Of a stretch of DNA of 64,000 nucleotides, positions 47,964 to 56,289 are shown one piece after another. This stretch comes from Salinicola corii. Its GTDB lineage: Bacteria > Pseudomonadota > Gammaproteobacteria > Pseudomonadales > Halomonadaceae. The position numbers and the translations under genes were made by a program. The DNA lies in the NCBI RefSeq assembly GCF_008298015.1, contig NZ_VTPX01000001.1, positions 248,001 to 312,000 of the forward strand, in the 5' to 3' direction. The notes below the pieces were generated by a model, which saw only the letters and a list, made by a program, of their open reading frames with translations, was not told where the DNA came from and made no database searches. How positions within the stretch are numbered: position 1 is the first letter of the stretch; each line of letters opens with the position of its first letter.

Positions 47964-48064
47964 TGAGGGATTGATACAGATCTTTCCTCGATTGCAGATC
48001 CGAGACAGCGAGGCGAAGTGCTAGAATGCGCGCCCCGCTTTTTTGCCCCAGAGACTGCCGATCC

Positions 48065-48871
48065 ATGCGCAACGATGCCGATCTGACGACCGACCATCGG
48101 TCGCCGAGCGAGAACGATACCCCGAACGCCGACACTGGGTATCAACCGGCGGCCGGAGAGTCGGACCCGCCGCGCCGTGAGTTCAAGGCGCGGGGCAGCT
48201 TCGTCGAACGCTGCGACGGCTGTCGTCTGCCGGTGCTCAACTGCCTCTGCCCATACCGGGTGATGGCGACCAGCGACGCCCAGGTCTGGCTGCTGACGCA
48301 CCCCTACGAGCACAACAAGCCCACCAATACCGGCCGCCTGATCGCCGATGTATTGCCGCAGACCCAGACCTTCACCTGGTACCGCACCGCGCCGGAAGCG
48401 CGCCTGCTTGCCTTGCTGGCGGACCGGCGCTACGTGCCGTTCGTGGTCTTTCCCGACGACCAGCCGGACTACCAGCATCGCGTGGTCGACGAGCGGGCGG
48501 TGATCGGCGCCAAGCAGGACGGCTTCATTCCCGTGTTCATCCTGATCGACGGGACCTGGCGCCAGGCGCGGCGCATCTTCCGCAAGAGCCCGTATCTGGA
48601 AGATCTGCCGGTATTGCCGCTCCACACGGATCGTCTGACCCGCTATCGGCTGCGCAAGCCGGCCTCGGCCTCGCACCTTTGCACCGCCGAAGTCGCCGCC
48701 GAACTGCTGCGCAAGACCGGCGACGCCGACGCCGCCAACGTGCTCGACGACTACTTCGACGCCTTCAATGAAAGCTACGCCGCGAGCCGTTTCTACCACA
48801 AGATCGAAAAGCCCAATGCCGCCATGCAGCGGCTGCTCGACCGACGGGCCTTCGGCGCCAGCTACGCCTGA
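48065..48871 (+). CDS. tapT: DTW-domain tRNA-uridine aminocarboxypropyltransferase
   Basis: A 268-residue DTW-domain enzyme, which transfers the 3-amino-3-carboxypropyl group of SAM to a tRNA uridine (acp3U47 in E. coli TapT/YfiP). The zinc-type cysteine set CDGCRLPVLNCLCP is near residue 50, and the DTW signature appears as LIDGTWRQARRI near 165. The first 40 residues are acidic and low-complexity. The start could be 48026 or 48065; I chose the latter. It is divergent from nothing nearby and appears monocistronic. Confidence 0.87.
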   Translation: MRNDADLTTDHRSPSENDTPNADTGYQPAAGESDPPRREFKARGSFVERCDGCRLPVLNCLCPYRVMATSDAQVWLLTHPYEHNKPTNTGRLIADVLPQTQTFTWYRTAPEARLLALLADRRYVPFVVFPDDQPDYQHRVVDERAVIGAKQDGFIPVFILIDGTWRQARRIFRKSPYLEDLPVLPLHTDRLTRYRLRKPASASHLCTAEVAAELLRKTGDADAANVLDDYFDAFNESYAASRFYHKIEKPNAAMQRLLDRRAFGASYA

Positions 48872-49007
48872 CCCAGTCGCGTGACTGCTGCCCAACAGTG
48901 CGCCTCGCGCCCGGGATCCTGACCGACGCGAGTCTAGCGCCGCGTTGCATCCGTAACCCATCCTCTCTGGCCGCTCCGCCTCCGGGCGCTTGTCGTGGTT
49001 GATAAAT

Positions 49008-49022
49008 CGTTATGTTATAACG
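49008..49022. promoter_or_regulatory. Zur-like operator upstream of zinT
   Basis: CGTTAT-GTT-ATAACG is an inverted repeat with a 3-base centre. It resembles the GTTATA-type core of gammaproteobacterial Zur boxes and lies 54 bases before the zinT ATG, where a repressor would block transcription. Confidence 0.6.
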
Positions 49023-49075
49023 TATTGTGTTGATCGCGTTTCGATCTTCGTCCGTTCAAAAAAGAGAGCCAATTC

Positions 49076-49741
49076 ATGAAATTGTTGTCAGCGCACAGCG
49101 CGGGTGTGGTGGTCGTCGGACTATTGACGATGGGGAGTCATTCAACCGTCTGGGCGGCGGATCACGAGCACGATCATGACGATCACGCTCATGACCACGG
49201 TCAGGACAAGGACATCTACGCCGGTTACTTCGACGACGACCAGGTCGAGGATCGAAAGCTCTCCGACTGGGCAGGGGACTGGCAGTCGGTCTATCCCTAC
49301 CTGCAGGACGGCACCCTCGACCCGGTGTTCGCCCACAAGGCGGCGCATGGCGACAAGACGGCAGCGGAGTACAACGCCTACTACGAGAAGGGCTACCAGA
49401 CCGATGTGAACCGTATCGTCATCGACGGCGACGATGTCACCTTCTACGAGGGGGACGAGGCGCATACGGGCGAGTACATCTACGACGGTCATGAAATTCT
49501 GACCTATGAAGCCGGCAATCGCGGCGTGCGCTATGTCTTCGAGCGGGAAGGTGGCGACGAGGAAGCGCCGAAATACTTCCAGTTCAGCGACCATGCCATA
49601 TCGCCCAACGACGCGGACCACTACCACCTCTACATGGGCGACGACCGCGACGCGCTGCTCGAGGAGGTCACCAACTGGCCCACCTACTACCCCTCCGACC
49701 TGAGCGGTGAGGAAATCACCGAAGAGATGATGGCGCACTAA
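49076..49741 (+). CDS. zinT: Periplasmic zinc/cadmium-binding protein ZinT
   Basis: A 221-residue exported protein with a signal peptide ending near HSTVWAA, followed by a histidine/aspartate run (DHEHDHDDHAHDHGQDKD) and the ZinT domain. LSDWAGDWQSVYPYLQDGTL begins that domain. The conserved histidines of the calycin-like metal site are in SDHAISPNDADHYHLYMGDD. ZinT carries zinc in the periplasm for ZnuA during shortage. The Zur-like site upstream supports induction by zinc starvation. Confidence 0.93.
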   Translation: MKLLSAHSAGVVVVGLLTMGSHSTVWAADHEHDHDDHAHDHGQDKDIYAGYFDDDQVEDRKLSDWAGDWQSVYPYLQDGTLDPVFAHKAAHGDKTAAEYNAYYEKGYQTDVNRIVIDGDDVTFYEGDEAHTGEYIYDGHEILTYEAGNRGVRYVFEREGGDEEAPKYFQFSDHAISPNDADHYHLYMGDDRDALLEEVTNWPTYYPSDLSGEEITEEMMAH

Positions 49742-49833
49742 GCGTCGGATAAGCGCTGGCGTTCGGGGGTTTCATTTCGGGCCCCGATGCACTCGCGTCG
49801 GAGGCCCGAGCAATGTTATCTTCTGCGCCGTGC

Positions 49834-49910
49834 GCCCGAATAGCTCAATTGGATAGAGTACCGGCCTTCGAAGCCGTGGGTTGCAGGTTCGAGTCCTGCT
49901 TCGGGCGCCA
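49834..49910 (+). tRNA. tRNA-Arg, anticodon TCG
   Basis: The 77 bases fold as a full cloverleaf. Acceptor GCCCGAA pairs with TTCGGGC, the anticodon stem is CCGGC/GCCGT with loop CTTCGAA (anticodon TCG, reading CGA), and the T arm is GCAGG-TTCGAGT-CCTGC. The CCA end is encoded. The first anticodon-stem pair (C-T) is a mismatch. Transcribed rightward and apparently single. Confidence 0.93.
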
Positions 49911-50197
49911 GTCCCTCTCGGCCGCAGTGACGACCTTCCGCAGTGACGACTTTGTTCGCGAACTGCTGATATGCAGCGGTATTCGAGACACTCTCTTCCC
50001 CGCCGTTCCTCGTCATTTCCGATCCATGCAGTACCCTCGTGGTATAGCGTGTGTTCTGTCGCCTGTTCGAACTCGAGCGCTATACCAGGACGCCCCTGGC
50101 CCCCCGCCAGGTCGAGAAACCCAGCCCGTACCCCGAAGTTCAAACCCTGGGCAAGGCAGGCGTGGCCGGCGCAGGCCACCAAGCGCGTAGTGGTGAC

Positions 50198-51148
50198 TTA
50201 CGGCTCCGGCATGCCGGGGGTGGTCAGGCTGAAATGACGGGCCTCGTCGAGCAGCCAGTCGATGAACTCGCGAATACCTTCCGGTGGCTTGCCGTTGTCG
50301 GGGATGACCAGTTCATAACGGAACGGAGACGGCAGCATCCATCGATCGCCGAACGGGCAGGTCAGGACGCCGCTGACCAGGCGATCCGCGACCACCGGCA
50401 GACTGGCGAGGATCAGGCCGCGACCCGCGATGACCTGATCCAGGGCGAGGCCATACAGCGAGTAGTGACGCAAGGTCGGAAGGGGTTGCCCGGCCAGGCC
50501 CGCCGCGGAAAACCAGTCTCTCCAGTTCGGAAAGCTCCCACTCCCCGACGTCGACCAGCAGACATCGAACAGGGTGTGTGCCAGCAAGTCGTGTGGCTGT
50601 TCGATGGGTCGGTGGTCGAGTAATGTCGGTGAGCAGACCGGGACCAGTACATCCCCGAACAGTGGTAGCGTACTCACGCCGGGCCAGGGAGGCCGGCCGT
50701 AGCGTAGAGCCAGACGGGCGTCCGTATCGTGCCAACTGGGTTCGCTAAGCGCCTGGCTGGCGTCGATCGAGATCTCCAGTTGGCGGTGGCGGAGTTCGAA
50801 ATCGGCCAACCGTGGCAGCAGCCACAGCTGGGTGAAAGAGGGTGGTGCGCTGAGCAGCAGGCGAGTGACGTCAGGCGTGATATTGGCGATCGCCTCCATG
50901 CCGGCCGCGATACGCGCCAGACCGGCATCGACATCCTCGGCGAGGCGTCTTCCGGCGGCCGTGGTTCTGACACCGTTGGCATGACGCTCGAACAGTGTCA
51001 CCGCCAGACGCTCCTCGAGTTGCTTGATCTGACGGCTGACCGCCCCAGGCGTGACACCTAGTCGGTCTGCCGCCACCTTGAAGCTGCCCTCGCGAGAGGA
51101 TTCCGCGAAGGCGCGCAGGCCATTGAGAGGCAGGCGTTCGATTTTCAT
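50198..51148 (-). CDS. LysR-family regulator (GcvA-like)
   Basis: A 316-residue LysR-type regulator. The HTH contains LNGLRAFAESSREGSFKVAA and VTPGAVSRQIKQLEERLAV, typical of the GcvA branch, with an effector domain from about residue 92. It is divergent from a DMT-family exporter gene, with 151 bases between starts, which suggests it controls that gene. The inducer is unknown. Confidence 0.9.
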   Translation of the reverse strand: MKIERLPLNGLRAFAESSREGSFKVAADRLGVTPGAVSRQIKQLEERLAVTLFERHANGVRTTAAGRRLAEDVDAGLARIAAGMEAIANITPDVTRLLLSAPPSFTQLWLLPRLADFELRHRQLEISIDASQALSEPSWHDTDARLALRYGRPPWPGVSTLPLFGDVLVPVCSPTLLDHRPIEQPHDLLAHTLFDVCWSTSGSGSFPNWRDWFSAAGLAGQPLPTLRHYSLYGLALDQVIAGRGLILASLPVVADRLVSGVLTCPFGDRWMLPSPFRYELVIPDNGKPPEGIREFIDWLLDEARHFSLTTPGMPEP

Positions 51149-51299
51149 GTGTTGAGTTTTCCTGAGCCTGGCCCTGCAAGATAATCGCTTGGCGGCCCAG
51201 GCGGCAAATGGTCCACTTCCCGACCGGATTCATCGAGTTTCCAGGCACGGCGCAGATATCGCCGATACCTGTGTGAGCCGCATCGAGGGGGGAGGTCCC

Positions 51300-52226
51300 A
51301 TGTCTTGTTCTTCCGCATCATCCACAGCCGCAACGGCGTTACCGACGCGTCGTGCCATCGATGTGCCGGCCGGCGCGGCCATGGTGCTGTTCTGTGTGGC
51401 GCTGGGCCTGCAGCAGGTGGCGATCAAATCGGCCGCGGCGGACATTGCCCCGCTGAGTCAGATTGCGCTGCGTTCGATGCTGGCCGCCATTCTCATATGG
51501 AGGCTGGCGGCCCTGCGAGGCATCCGATGGCGTGATTTCGTGGCGGGCCTCGGGCCGGGGATACTGGTTGGCCTGGGCTTTACCTTCGAGTTCGTCTTCG
51601 TGGCGTTGGGGCTCCACTACACCACGGCATCTCACATGTCGGTCTTCCTGTATACCGCGCCGGTATTCGCGGGCCTTGGGCTGCATTTCCTGGTACCTGG
51701 AGAACAATTGGTCAAGCGCCAGTGGTGGGGCATGGCGCTGGCCTTTGCGGGCCTGGTGCTCGCCATGGCGCCCAGCGGCGAGGGCGCGAATGCTGGAGCC
51801 ATGCTGGTGGGGGATGTCTTCGGTCTGCTGGCGGGCATGAGTTGGGCGGCCACGACGTTGGTGCTACGGCGTACTTCGCTGTCGGAGGCGCCGCCGCTGC
51901 AGACCCAAGGTTATCAACTGCTGACCGCGGGCGTGCTGTTGTTGCCGGTGGCGCTGTTCAGCGGCGATCTCGCGGCGATACGATTCAGTTGGATCGCCGT
52001 TACCAGCCTGGCCTTCCAGACGCTGGTGATTTCCTGCGCGGCGCTGTTGCTGTGGTTCGCGCTACTGCGCCGGTACTGGGCATCGCAGCTGGGGGTATTC
52101 TCGTTTCTGTCGCCCATTTTCGGGGTGATGTTTGGCGCACTACTGCTTGATGAACCACTGACCGTCAGTTTCTTGGTCGGCGGAGCCATGTTGTTGGCCG
52201 GAATCGTCACGGTCTCACGCGGCTGA
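51300..52226 (+). CDS. EamA/DMT-family transporter
   Basis: A 308-residue protein with ten transmembrane helices in two EamA repeats. The first begins MVLFCVALGLQQVAIKSAAA and the second near VGDVFGLLAGMSWAATTLVL. SFLSPIFGVMFGALLLDEPL near the end is typical. DMT members of this type export amino acids or metabolites. The ATG at 51300 follows GGGGGAGG, while an earlier frame start at 51189 lies in the LysR promoter. Confidence 0.9.
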   Translation: MSCSSASSTAATALPTRRAIDVPAGAAMVLFCVALGLQQVAIKSAAADIAPLSQIALRSMLAAILIWRLAALRGIRWRDFVAGLGPGILVGLGFTFEFVFVALGLHYTTASHMSVFLYTAPVFAGLGLHFLVPGEQLVKRQWWGMALAFAGLVLAMAPSGEGANAGAMLVGDVFGLLAGMSWAATTLVLRRTSLSEAPPLQTQGYQLLTAGVLLLPVALFSGDLAAIRFSWIAVTSLAFQTLVISCAALLLWFALLRRYWASQLGVFSFLSPIFGVMFGALLLDEPLTVSFLVGGAMLLAGIVTVSRG

Positions 52227-52282
52227 CACTTGATGCCGTTATCGATCTTGTCGTGGCGCGCGAATGGGTTCGGTCTTGCCTC

Positions 52283-52861
52283 TCACTCCACCAGTTTCTC
52301 GACCATCAAAATGATTGAGTGGATCACCTTGATATGGATCTCCTGGATACGGTCGGCGTAGCCAAAGTGAAGAACCCGGACTTCCACGTCGGCGAGCCCC
52401 GCCAATCTGCCGCCATCCTTGCCTGTCAGCAGTATGACGTTCATGTTCTGGGCTCGGGCTGCCTCGACCGCCTTGATGATGGTCTCGGAGTTACCTGAGG
52501 TCGAAAGACCGAACAGTACATCTCCTTGCCGGCCTACGGCTTCGACATAGCGCGAGAAGACGTGTTCATAGCCGAAATCATTGGCGACACAGGAGAGGTG
52601 GCTGGGATCGGAGATTGCGATGGCCGGCAAGCCCCGGCGATTCTCCCGAAAGCGCCCGGTGAGTTCTTCGGCGAAATGCATGGCGTCGCAGTGTGAGCCG
52701 CCATTGCCACAGGCGAGCACTTTTCCACCGGCTTTGAAGCGCGCCGCCAACAGCTCCGCCGCTTGCGTGACGGCTTCCAGTTGGGCTTCGTCCTGGCTGA
52801 AGCGAGCCAACACATCCGCCGCCTCGCGCAATTGATCTTTTACGATGTTTTCCAATTTCAA
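52283..52861 (-). CDS. gmhA: Phosphoheptose isomerase (GmhA-like SIS protein)
   Basis: A 192-residue SIS-domain isomerase. It matches GmhA in [49 protein letters not shown] and the C-terminal [19 protein letters not shown]. GmhA converts sedoheptulose 7-phosphate to D-glycero-heptose 7-phosphate, the first step towards the LPS heptose. The usual GNGGSACDA has His in place of Ala. No other heptose gene is next to it. Confidence 0.93.
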   Translation of the reverse strand: MKLENIVKDQLREAADVLARFSQDEAQLEAVTQAAELLAARFKAGGKVLACGNGGSHCDAMHFAEELTGRFRENRRGLPAIAISDPSHLSCVANDFGYEHVFSRYVEAVGRQGDVLFGLSTSGNSETIIKAVEAARAQNMNVILLTGKDGGRLAGLADVEVRVLHFGYADRIQEIHIKVIHSIILMVEKLVE

Positions 52862-53018
52862 TCGTGCATCCTCTGGTCGGCAGTGTGTTTAAGAGTACAC
52901 GCGGGTGGTGTCGCCGATGAAATCGGCGACCGGCATAATGAGCGATTGGTCCAAACCATCACCTCTCCTTCGCGCCTGAGCTAGGGGAGAGGCGACGCGA
53001 AAAACGTGGGTCCTTACG

Positions 53019-53564
53019 ATGATGAAGGTGGAAATCTTTCAGCCCGGTGCAGAGCACAGGGCGGCGTTCCTGGCCGCTGTTCAGCGCAGCGAATCCCTCT
53101 TGGGCGGGTGGGTCTCGCCACCAGATACACCGGAGAAATACGCCGATTATCTGCGTCGGTACTCGGCGGATACCCACTACAGCTACCTGGCCAGGACGAG
53201 AGACGGCAACTTGGTCGGCTGTATCAACCTGAACGAAATTGTTCGCGGCGCGCTCCAGTCGGCGTATCTCGGCTACCACGCGTTCAGTCCGAACCAGGGC
53301 AAAGGGCTGATGAAGGAAGCATTGAGCGCCGTGATCTCCAGCGCCTTTGGCGAACACGAGCTTCATCGGCTGGAGGCCAACATTCAGTCAGGCAACGTGC
53401 GGTCGGTTGGCCTGGCCAAATCCATGGGCTTTCGGTTGGAGGGGTATTCGCCGCGATACCTGAAAATCGATGGTGAGTGGAGAGATCATGAGCGGTATGC
53501 GATCACGTCGGAGGATTGGGCTGTCGAGGCAGCGGCCGCCCGCGACCAGTCCAAAGACTCCTGA
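53019..53564 (+). CDS. GNAT-family N-acetyltransferase (RimJ/RimL-like)
   Basis: A 181-residue acetyltransferase. The acetyl-CoA loop is AFSPNQGKGLMKEALSAVIS near residue 90, followed by ELHRLEANIQSGNVRSVGLAKSMGF-type motif B (HRLEANIQSGNVRS, SMGFRLEGYSPRYLKI). This pattern is typical of ribosomal-protein or small-molecule acetyltransferases of the RimJ type. The acceptor is unknown. The ATG at 53019 or 53022 could be the start. Confidence 0.88.
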   Translation: MMKVEIFQPGAEHRAAFLAAVQRSESLLGGWVSPPDTPEKYADYLRRYSADTHYSYLARTRDGNLVGCINLNEIVRGALQSAYLGYHAFSPNQGKGLMKEALSAVISSAFGEHELHRLEANIQSGNVRSVGLAKSMGFRLEGYSPRYLKIDGEWRDHERYAITSEDWAVEAAAARDQSKDS

Positions 53565-53598
53565 ACGTAGCCGCCACCTGAGCGCCCTCGTTGGGTCA

Positions 53599-54321
53599 TC
53601 AAACCCTAGCGTCGGATGACCCTGCACCACATGACGAGCTAGCCTTGCAGCAAGCCTCTTTGCTCGGTGCAGCCGAATCGCTCAAGGGAGCGCTTGCGTT
53701 CTCTGTGGCCGTATCTCTCCATGCCACCACTGCTTCGGTCGACACCTGCCAAGCCGAATGCAGGAACAGTGCAGCAATGGCCAGGCCGACGATCACGTCC
53801 GGCCAGAGCGAGCCGGTCACGCCGACGGCGATGGCGGCCAGCACCACGCTGGTATTCGCGATGAGATCGTTGCGCGAACAGAGCCAGGTCGAGCGCATAT
53901 TGAGATCCGCGGAGCGATAGCGCAGCAGCATGATGAAGCAGACCGCGTTGGCCGCCAGTGCCAGCATCCCCATGATGCCCATCGCGCCGGCCTCGGGCAC
54001 GCTGCCTGCCACGCTCTTGTGGACTGCTTCGGCGATGACCGCCAGACCGAAAACGAACATGAACAAGCTTTTGACCAGCGCTGCGCCGGCTCGCGTTCGG
54101 TCACTTCGGTTCAGCGCGTATAACGTCAGCAGGTAGACGGTGGCGTCACCGAACATATCGAGCGAGTCAGCCAGCAGCGCCGTGGACCCGATCAGCCAGC
54201 CCGCCACGAACTCGATCACGAACATCAAGCCGTTGATACCGAGCACCCAGTACAACACCTTCGCTTGCGCGCCCCGCAATTGCGCCAGCTCGCCAACCTT
54301 GTTCTCGCAGCAGGAATCCAT
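53599..54321 (-). CDS. Cation diffusion facilitator (small CzcD-like metal exporter)
   Basis: A 240-residue CDF protein with six transmembrane helices. The metal site is formed by LLADSLDMFGDATVYLL (helix 2) and DLIANTSVVLAA (helix 5). N-terminal MDSCCENK and a C-terminal Cys-rich tail (EACCKASSSCG) could capture thiophilic metals. The long cytoplasmic CDF domain is missing. It is divergent from a MerR regulator, and the gap holds a MerR-type promoter. Zinc, cadmium or lead export is plausible. Confidence 0.9.
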   Translation of the reverse strand: MDSCCENKVGELAQLRGAQAKVLYWVLGINGLMFVIEFVAGWLIGSTALLADSLDMFGDATVYLLTLYALNRSDRTRAGAALVKSLFMFVFGLAVIAEAVHKSVAGSVPEAGAMGIMGMLALAANAVCFIMLLRYRSADLNMRSTWLCSRNDLIANTSVVLAAIAVGVTGSLWPDVIVGLAIAALFLHSAWQVSTEAVVAWRDTATENASAPLSDSAAPSKEACCKASSSCGAGSSDARV

Positions 54322-54350
54322 GCCAGTGCCTCCTCGAATGATTGACTGAT

Positions 54351-54381
54351 AGCATGAAGGTTCTAGCCGCTATAGGGTCAA
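54351..54381 (-). promoter_or_regulatory. MerR-type promoter of the CDF gene
   Basis: On the minus strand TTGACC and CATGCT are separated by 19 bases, the overlong spacing typical of MerR-activated promoters. The spacer holds an imperfect dyad, CTATAG-CGG-CTAGAA. The MerR gene starts on the other side. Confidence 0.5.
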
Positions 54382-54386
54382 GCATC

Positions 54387-54785
54387 ATGGAGTCTCGGAT
54401 AACCATCGGTCAGCTTGCCAAGGCTACCGACACCAAGGCGGTGACCATCCGCTATTACGAGAGCGCGGGGCTTGTCTCGCCGGTGACCAGAACCGAGGGC
54501 GGTTATCGCCTCTACACGGATCGGGAGCGGGATCGCCTGATCTTCATCAAGCGCGCCCGCCTCCTGGGGTTGAGCCTTGAGGACGTGAAATCGTTGCTCG
54601 GGCTCGCCGATGACGAGAACGCACCCTGTGGGCAGGTCGATTCGATCATCCACGAGCAACTGGAGCGGGTCAGGTCAAGGCTGAAGGATCTACAGCAACT
54701 GGAGCGGGAACTCGACCGGCTCGAGCAATGCTGCCAGGCGGACACGGTGGCCGACTGCAAAATCATCGAGTCGCTCTCGCAGTGA
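54387..54785 (+). CDS. MerR-family metal-responsive regulator
   Basis: A 132-residue regulator of the ZntR/CadR/PbrR branch. The HTH and wing are ITIGQLAKATDTKAVTIRYY and GYRLYTDRERDRLIFIKRAR, followed by a long dimerisation helix. Likely metal ligands are Cys in APCGQVD (about residue 78) and the cysteines of EQCCQADTVADC near 113-122. It should sense the metal exported by the divergent CDF protein and activate its promoter by DNA distortion. Start at ATG 54387. Confidence 0.9.
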   Translation: MESRITIGQLAKATDTKAVTIRYYESAGLVSPVTRTEGGYRLYTDRERDRLIFIKRARLLGLSLEDVKSLLGLADDENAPCGQVDSIIHEQLERVRSRLKDLQQLERELDRLEQCCQADTVADCKIIESLSQ

Positions 54786-55288
54786 CAGCGACGAGTGGGT
54801 GGCCACGCCCCTGTGGCCACCATCCTGCCCCTATCTCGCCGCAACCTGCCGGCGCGCTGTCGACTCCCCGCCCCGCCTGCGCGCTAAATGGGTCGGTTTT
54901 GATGCAGCGTTGCAGGTGGCTCCAAGCCGCGCCATTACTGGAGCGGTGGGGCGATTTGGAGTGCTAGAAAACGATGCGGAATGACGCATTTTGCAGTGGA
55001 GTCGACGAAAGGCGGGGAGTGTTGCGTGGAGAAATGAAACGGAATGTGGCAGATTGATACAAAAGGTATTCCTGAGAGAGATTATCAGGTTTGATGGGTT
55101 CCGAACCAAAGCGGAAGTGATTTCAGCTTTATCTATATAATTTGCATATGATAAATAGCGGGATAAAGTAAAATGAATATTAGATTTAGTTTTATTAGGG
55201 TTGAGTTGAAATTTTAGGCAAGCAATATGGTTAAGTGGTAAGGCGTATGGCCACGTAACGCCTGTTAAGAATATGGATAATAATCATT
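54786..55288. other. 503-base gap, transition from GC-rich to AT-rich DNA
   Basis: No gene is supported here. A perfect 9-bp hairpin (54798-54806 with 54813-54821) follows merR and may end its transcript, though no T-run is present. A long-range inverted repeat pairs 54859-54872 with 54998-55019. From about 55020 the sequence becomes strongly AT-rich. A 6-bp inverted repeat AGGCGT-N11-ACGCCT (55241-55263) lies 26 bases before the next start codon. Confidence 0.55.
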
Positions 55289-56092
55289 ATGTATACTCAG
55301 AATTTTAGATTGTTGACTCAAGAGGGGCATTTAACAATGTCCAGTCTCTTGGGTGGATTGAATTCAATAAGAAGCTCAAATATTGATGATGGGCATAGAG
55401 GGTTATTTTATTCAGGTTTATTCGAGTTGGCTACAGGCTTTGAACGTTTGATGAAAATAGTTCTTGTTCTTGATCATCAGCTTAAAAATGATTTGAGGAA
55501 CCCCACTAATAAAGAGTTAAAATCTTTTGGTCACAACATCAAAGAGCTTTTCCAAAAGTGTTCAAATCTGACAGATGATTATGGTTTGCGGATGGAGCTA
55601 AATTTAGATGAAAAGCAGGACAAAATTGTCTCCACACTTACAAATTTTGCTAAAAGCTCTCGGTATTACAACCTAGATGTCTTGACTAATCGCAACAGTG
55701 ATGACGACCCGATGAGGCTATGGGTGTCAGTGATTTATGATCATATATGGAGTTTGCGTGTTGACGTGCGTGCAAAGTTACAGAATAAAGCAATTCAAGT
55801 TTCTGATCGCTCAGGGGGCGCTGGAAGTTGGCTGCAAAATATAGATGGCAATTGGATTACAATGGTTGAATTCTGCTATTTGATGGCTGCTACAGATAAG
55901 GCTAATCCTCATATTGTTTGGTCGATAATTAAAATCCTCCATCCGTTTTATGCGTTGTTGTGTTATCAGTGTGAGAAGCTTCATGAGTCGTATACGGCAA
56001 TGGGTAAGAAAGATGAAGTGCCATATATGTACGAGTTTTTTCCTTTCTTGTTGGTTTCCAAGGAGGATGCTTTAAGAAAGAAAAAATGGTAA
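55289..56092 (+). CDS. Unrecognised 267-residue helical protein, upstream of the OLD nuclease
   Basis: I do not recognise a named family. The protein looks soluble and mainly helical. Residues 40-90 (LFYSGLFELATGFERLMKIV, then KSFGHNIKELFQKC) resemble the first helices of HEPN-type or AbiV-like proteins, with their typical GH(N/D)I turn. No R-x4-6-H RNase motif is evident in a convincing place. Further conserved-looking blocks are FAKSSRYYNLDVLTN (120-134) and a hydrophobic C-terminal half with ILHPFYALLCYQCEKLHESY. An alternative start at 55337 has a better ribosome site (GAGGGG). Codon use is AT-rich, unlike the flanks. It precedes the OLD gene by 197 bases on the same strand, suggesting a functional pair. 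Confidence 0.75.
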   Translation: MYTQNFRLLTQEGHLTMSSLLGGLNSIRSSNIDDGHRGLFYSGLFELATGFERLMKIVLVLDHQLKNDLRNPTNKELKSFGHNIKELFQKCSNLTDDYGLRMELNLDEKQDKIVSTLTNFAKSSRYYNLDVLTNRNSDDDPMRLWVSVIYDHIWSLRVDVRAKLQNKAIQVSDRSGGAGSWLQNIDGNWITMVEFCYLMAATDKANPHIVWSIIKILHPFYALLCYQCEKLHESYTAMGKKDEVPYMYEFFPFLLVSKEDALRKKKW

Positions 56093-56289
56093 TGGATGAG
56101 TTAGAATTCGTATGAAAAACTGTGGTGCGACGATAGGCAATATTGGCCGTTAGTTTGCCGGTTGCTGGATGCCGGGCCGAAGTCGGCGATGATGGAGCTG
56201 TCTTTTAGATCGGTGTTTATCTGGCCTTCTGCAAATAAGAATAATGGATTGTATTGCTGACATTAGATCTCAAGGTTTGGAGGGTGGGG
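56093..56289 (+). other. 197-base spacer between the two island genes
   Basis: No coding frame is supported. A short GC-richer patch near 56150-56200 (GCCGGTTGCTGGATGCCGGG, then GCCGAAGTCGGC) differs from the AT-rich flanks and can form small hairpins. A separate promoter for the nuclease gene may lie here. Confidence 0.4.

Noticed and set aside
49772..50182. Minus-strand frame of 136 residues containing SRTRTCNPRLRRP
   Set aside because: It is the antisense of the tRNA-Arg gene; this peptide is a well-known artefact of reading tRNA genes backwards.
49911..50197. Integration site or prophage remnant next to the tRNA
   Set aside because: No integrase gene, no repeat of the tRNA 3' end and no foreign composition were found in the following bases.
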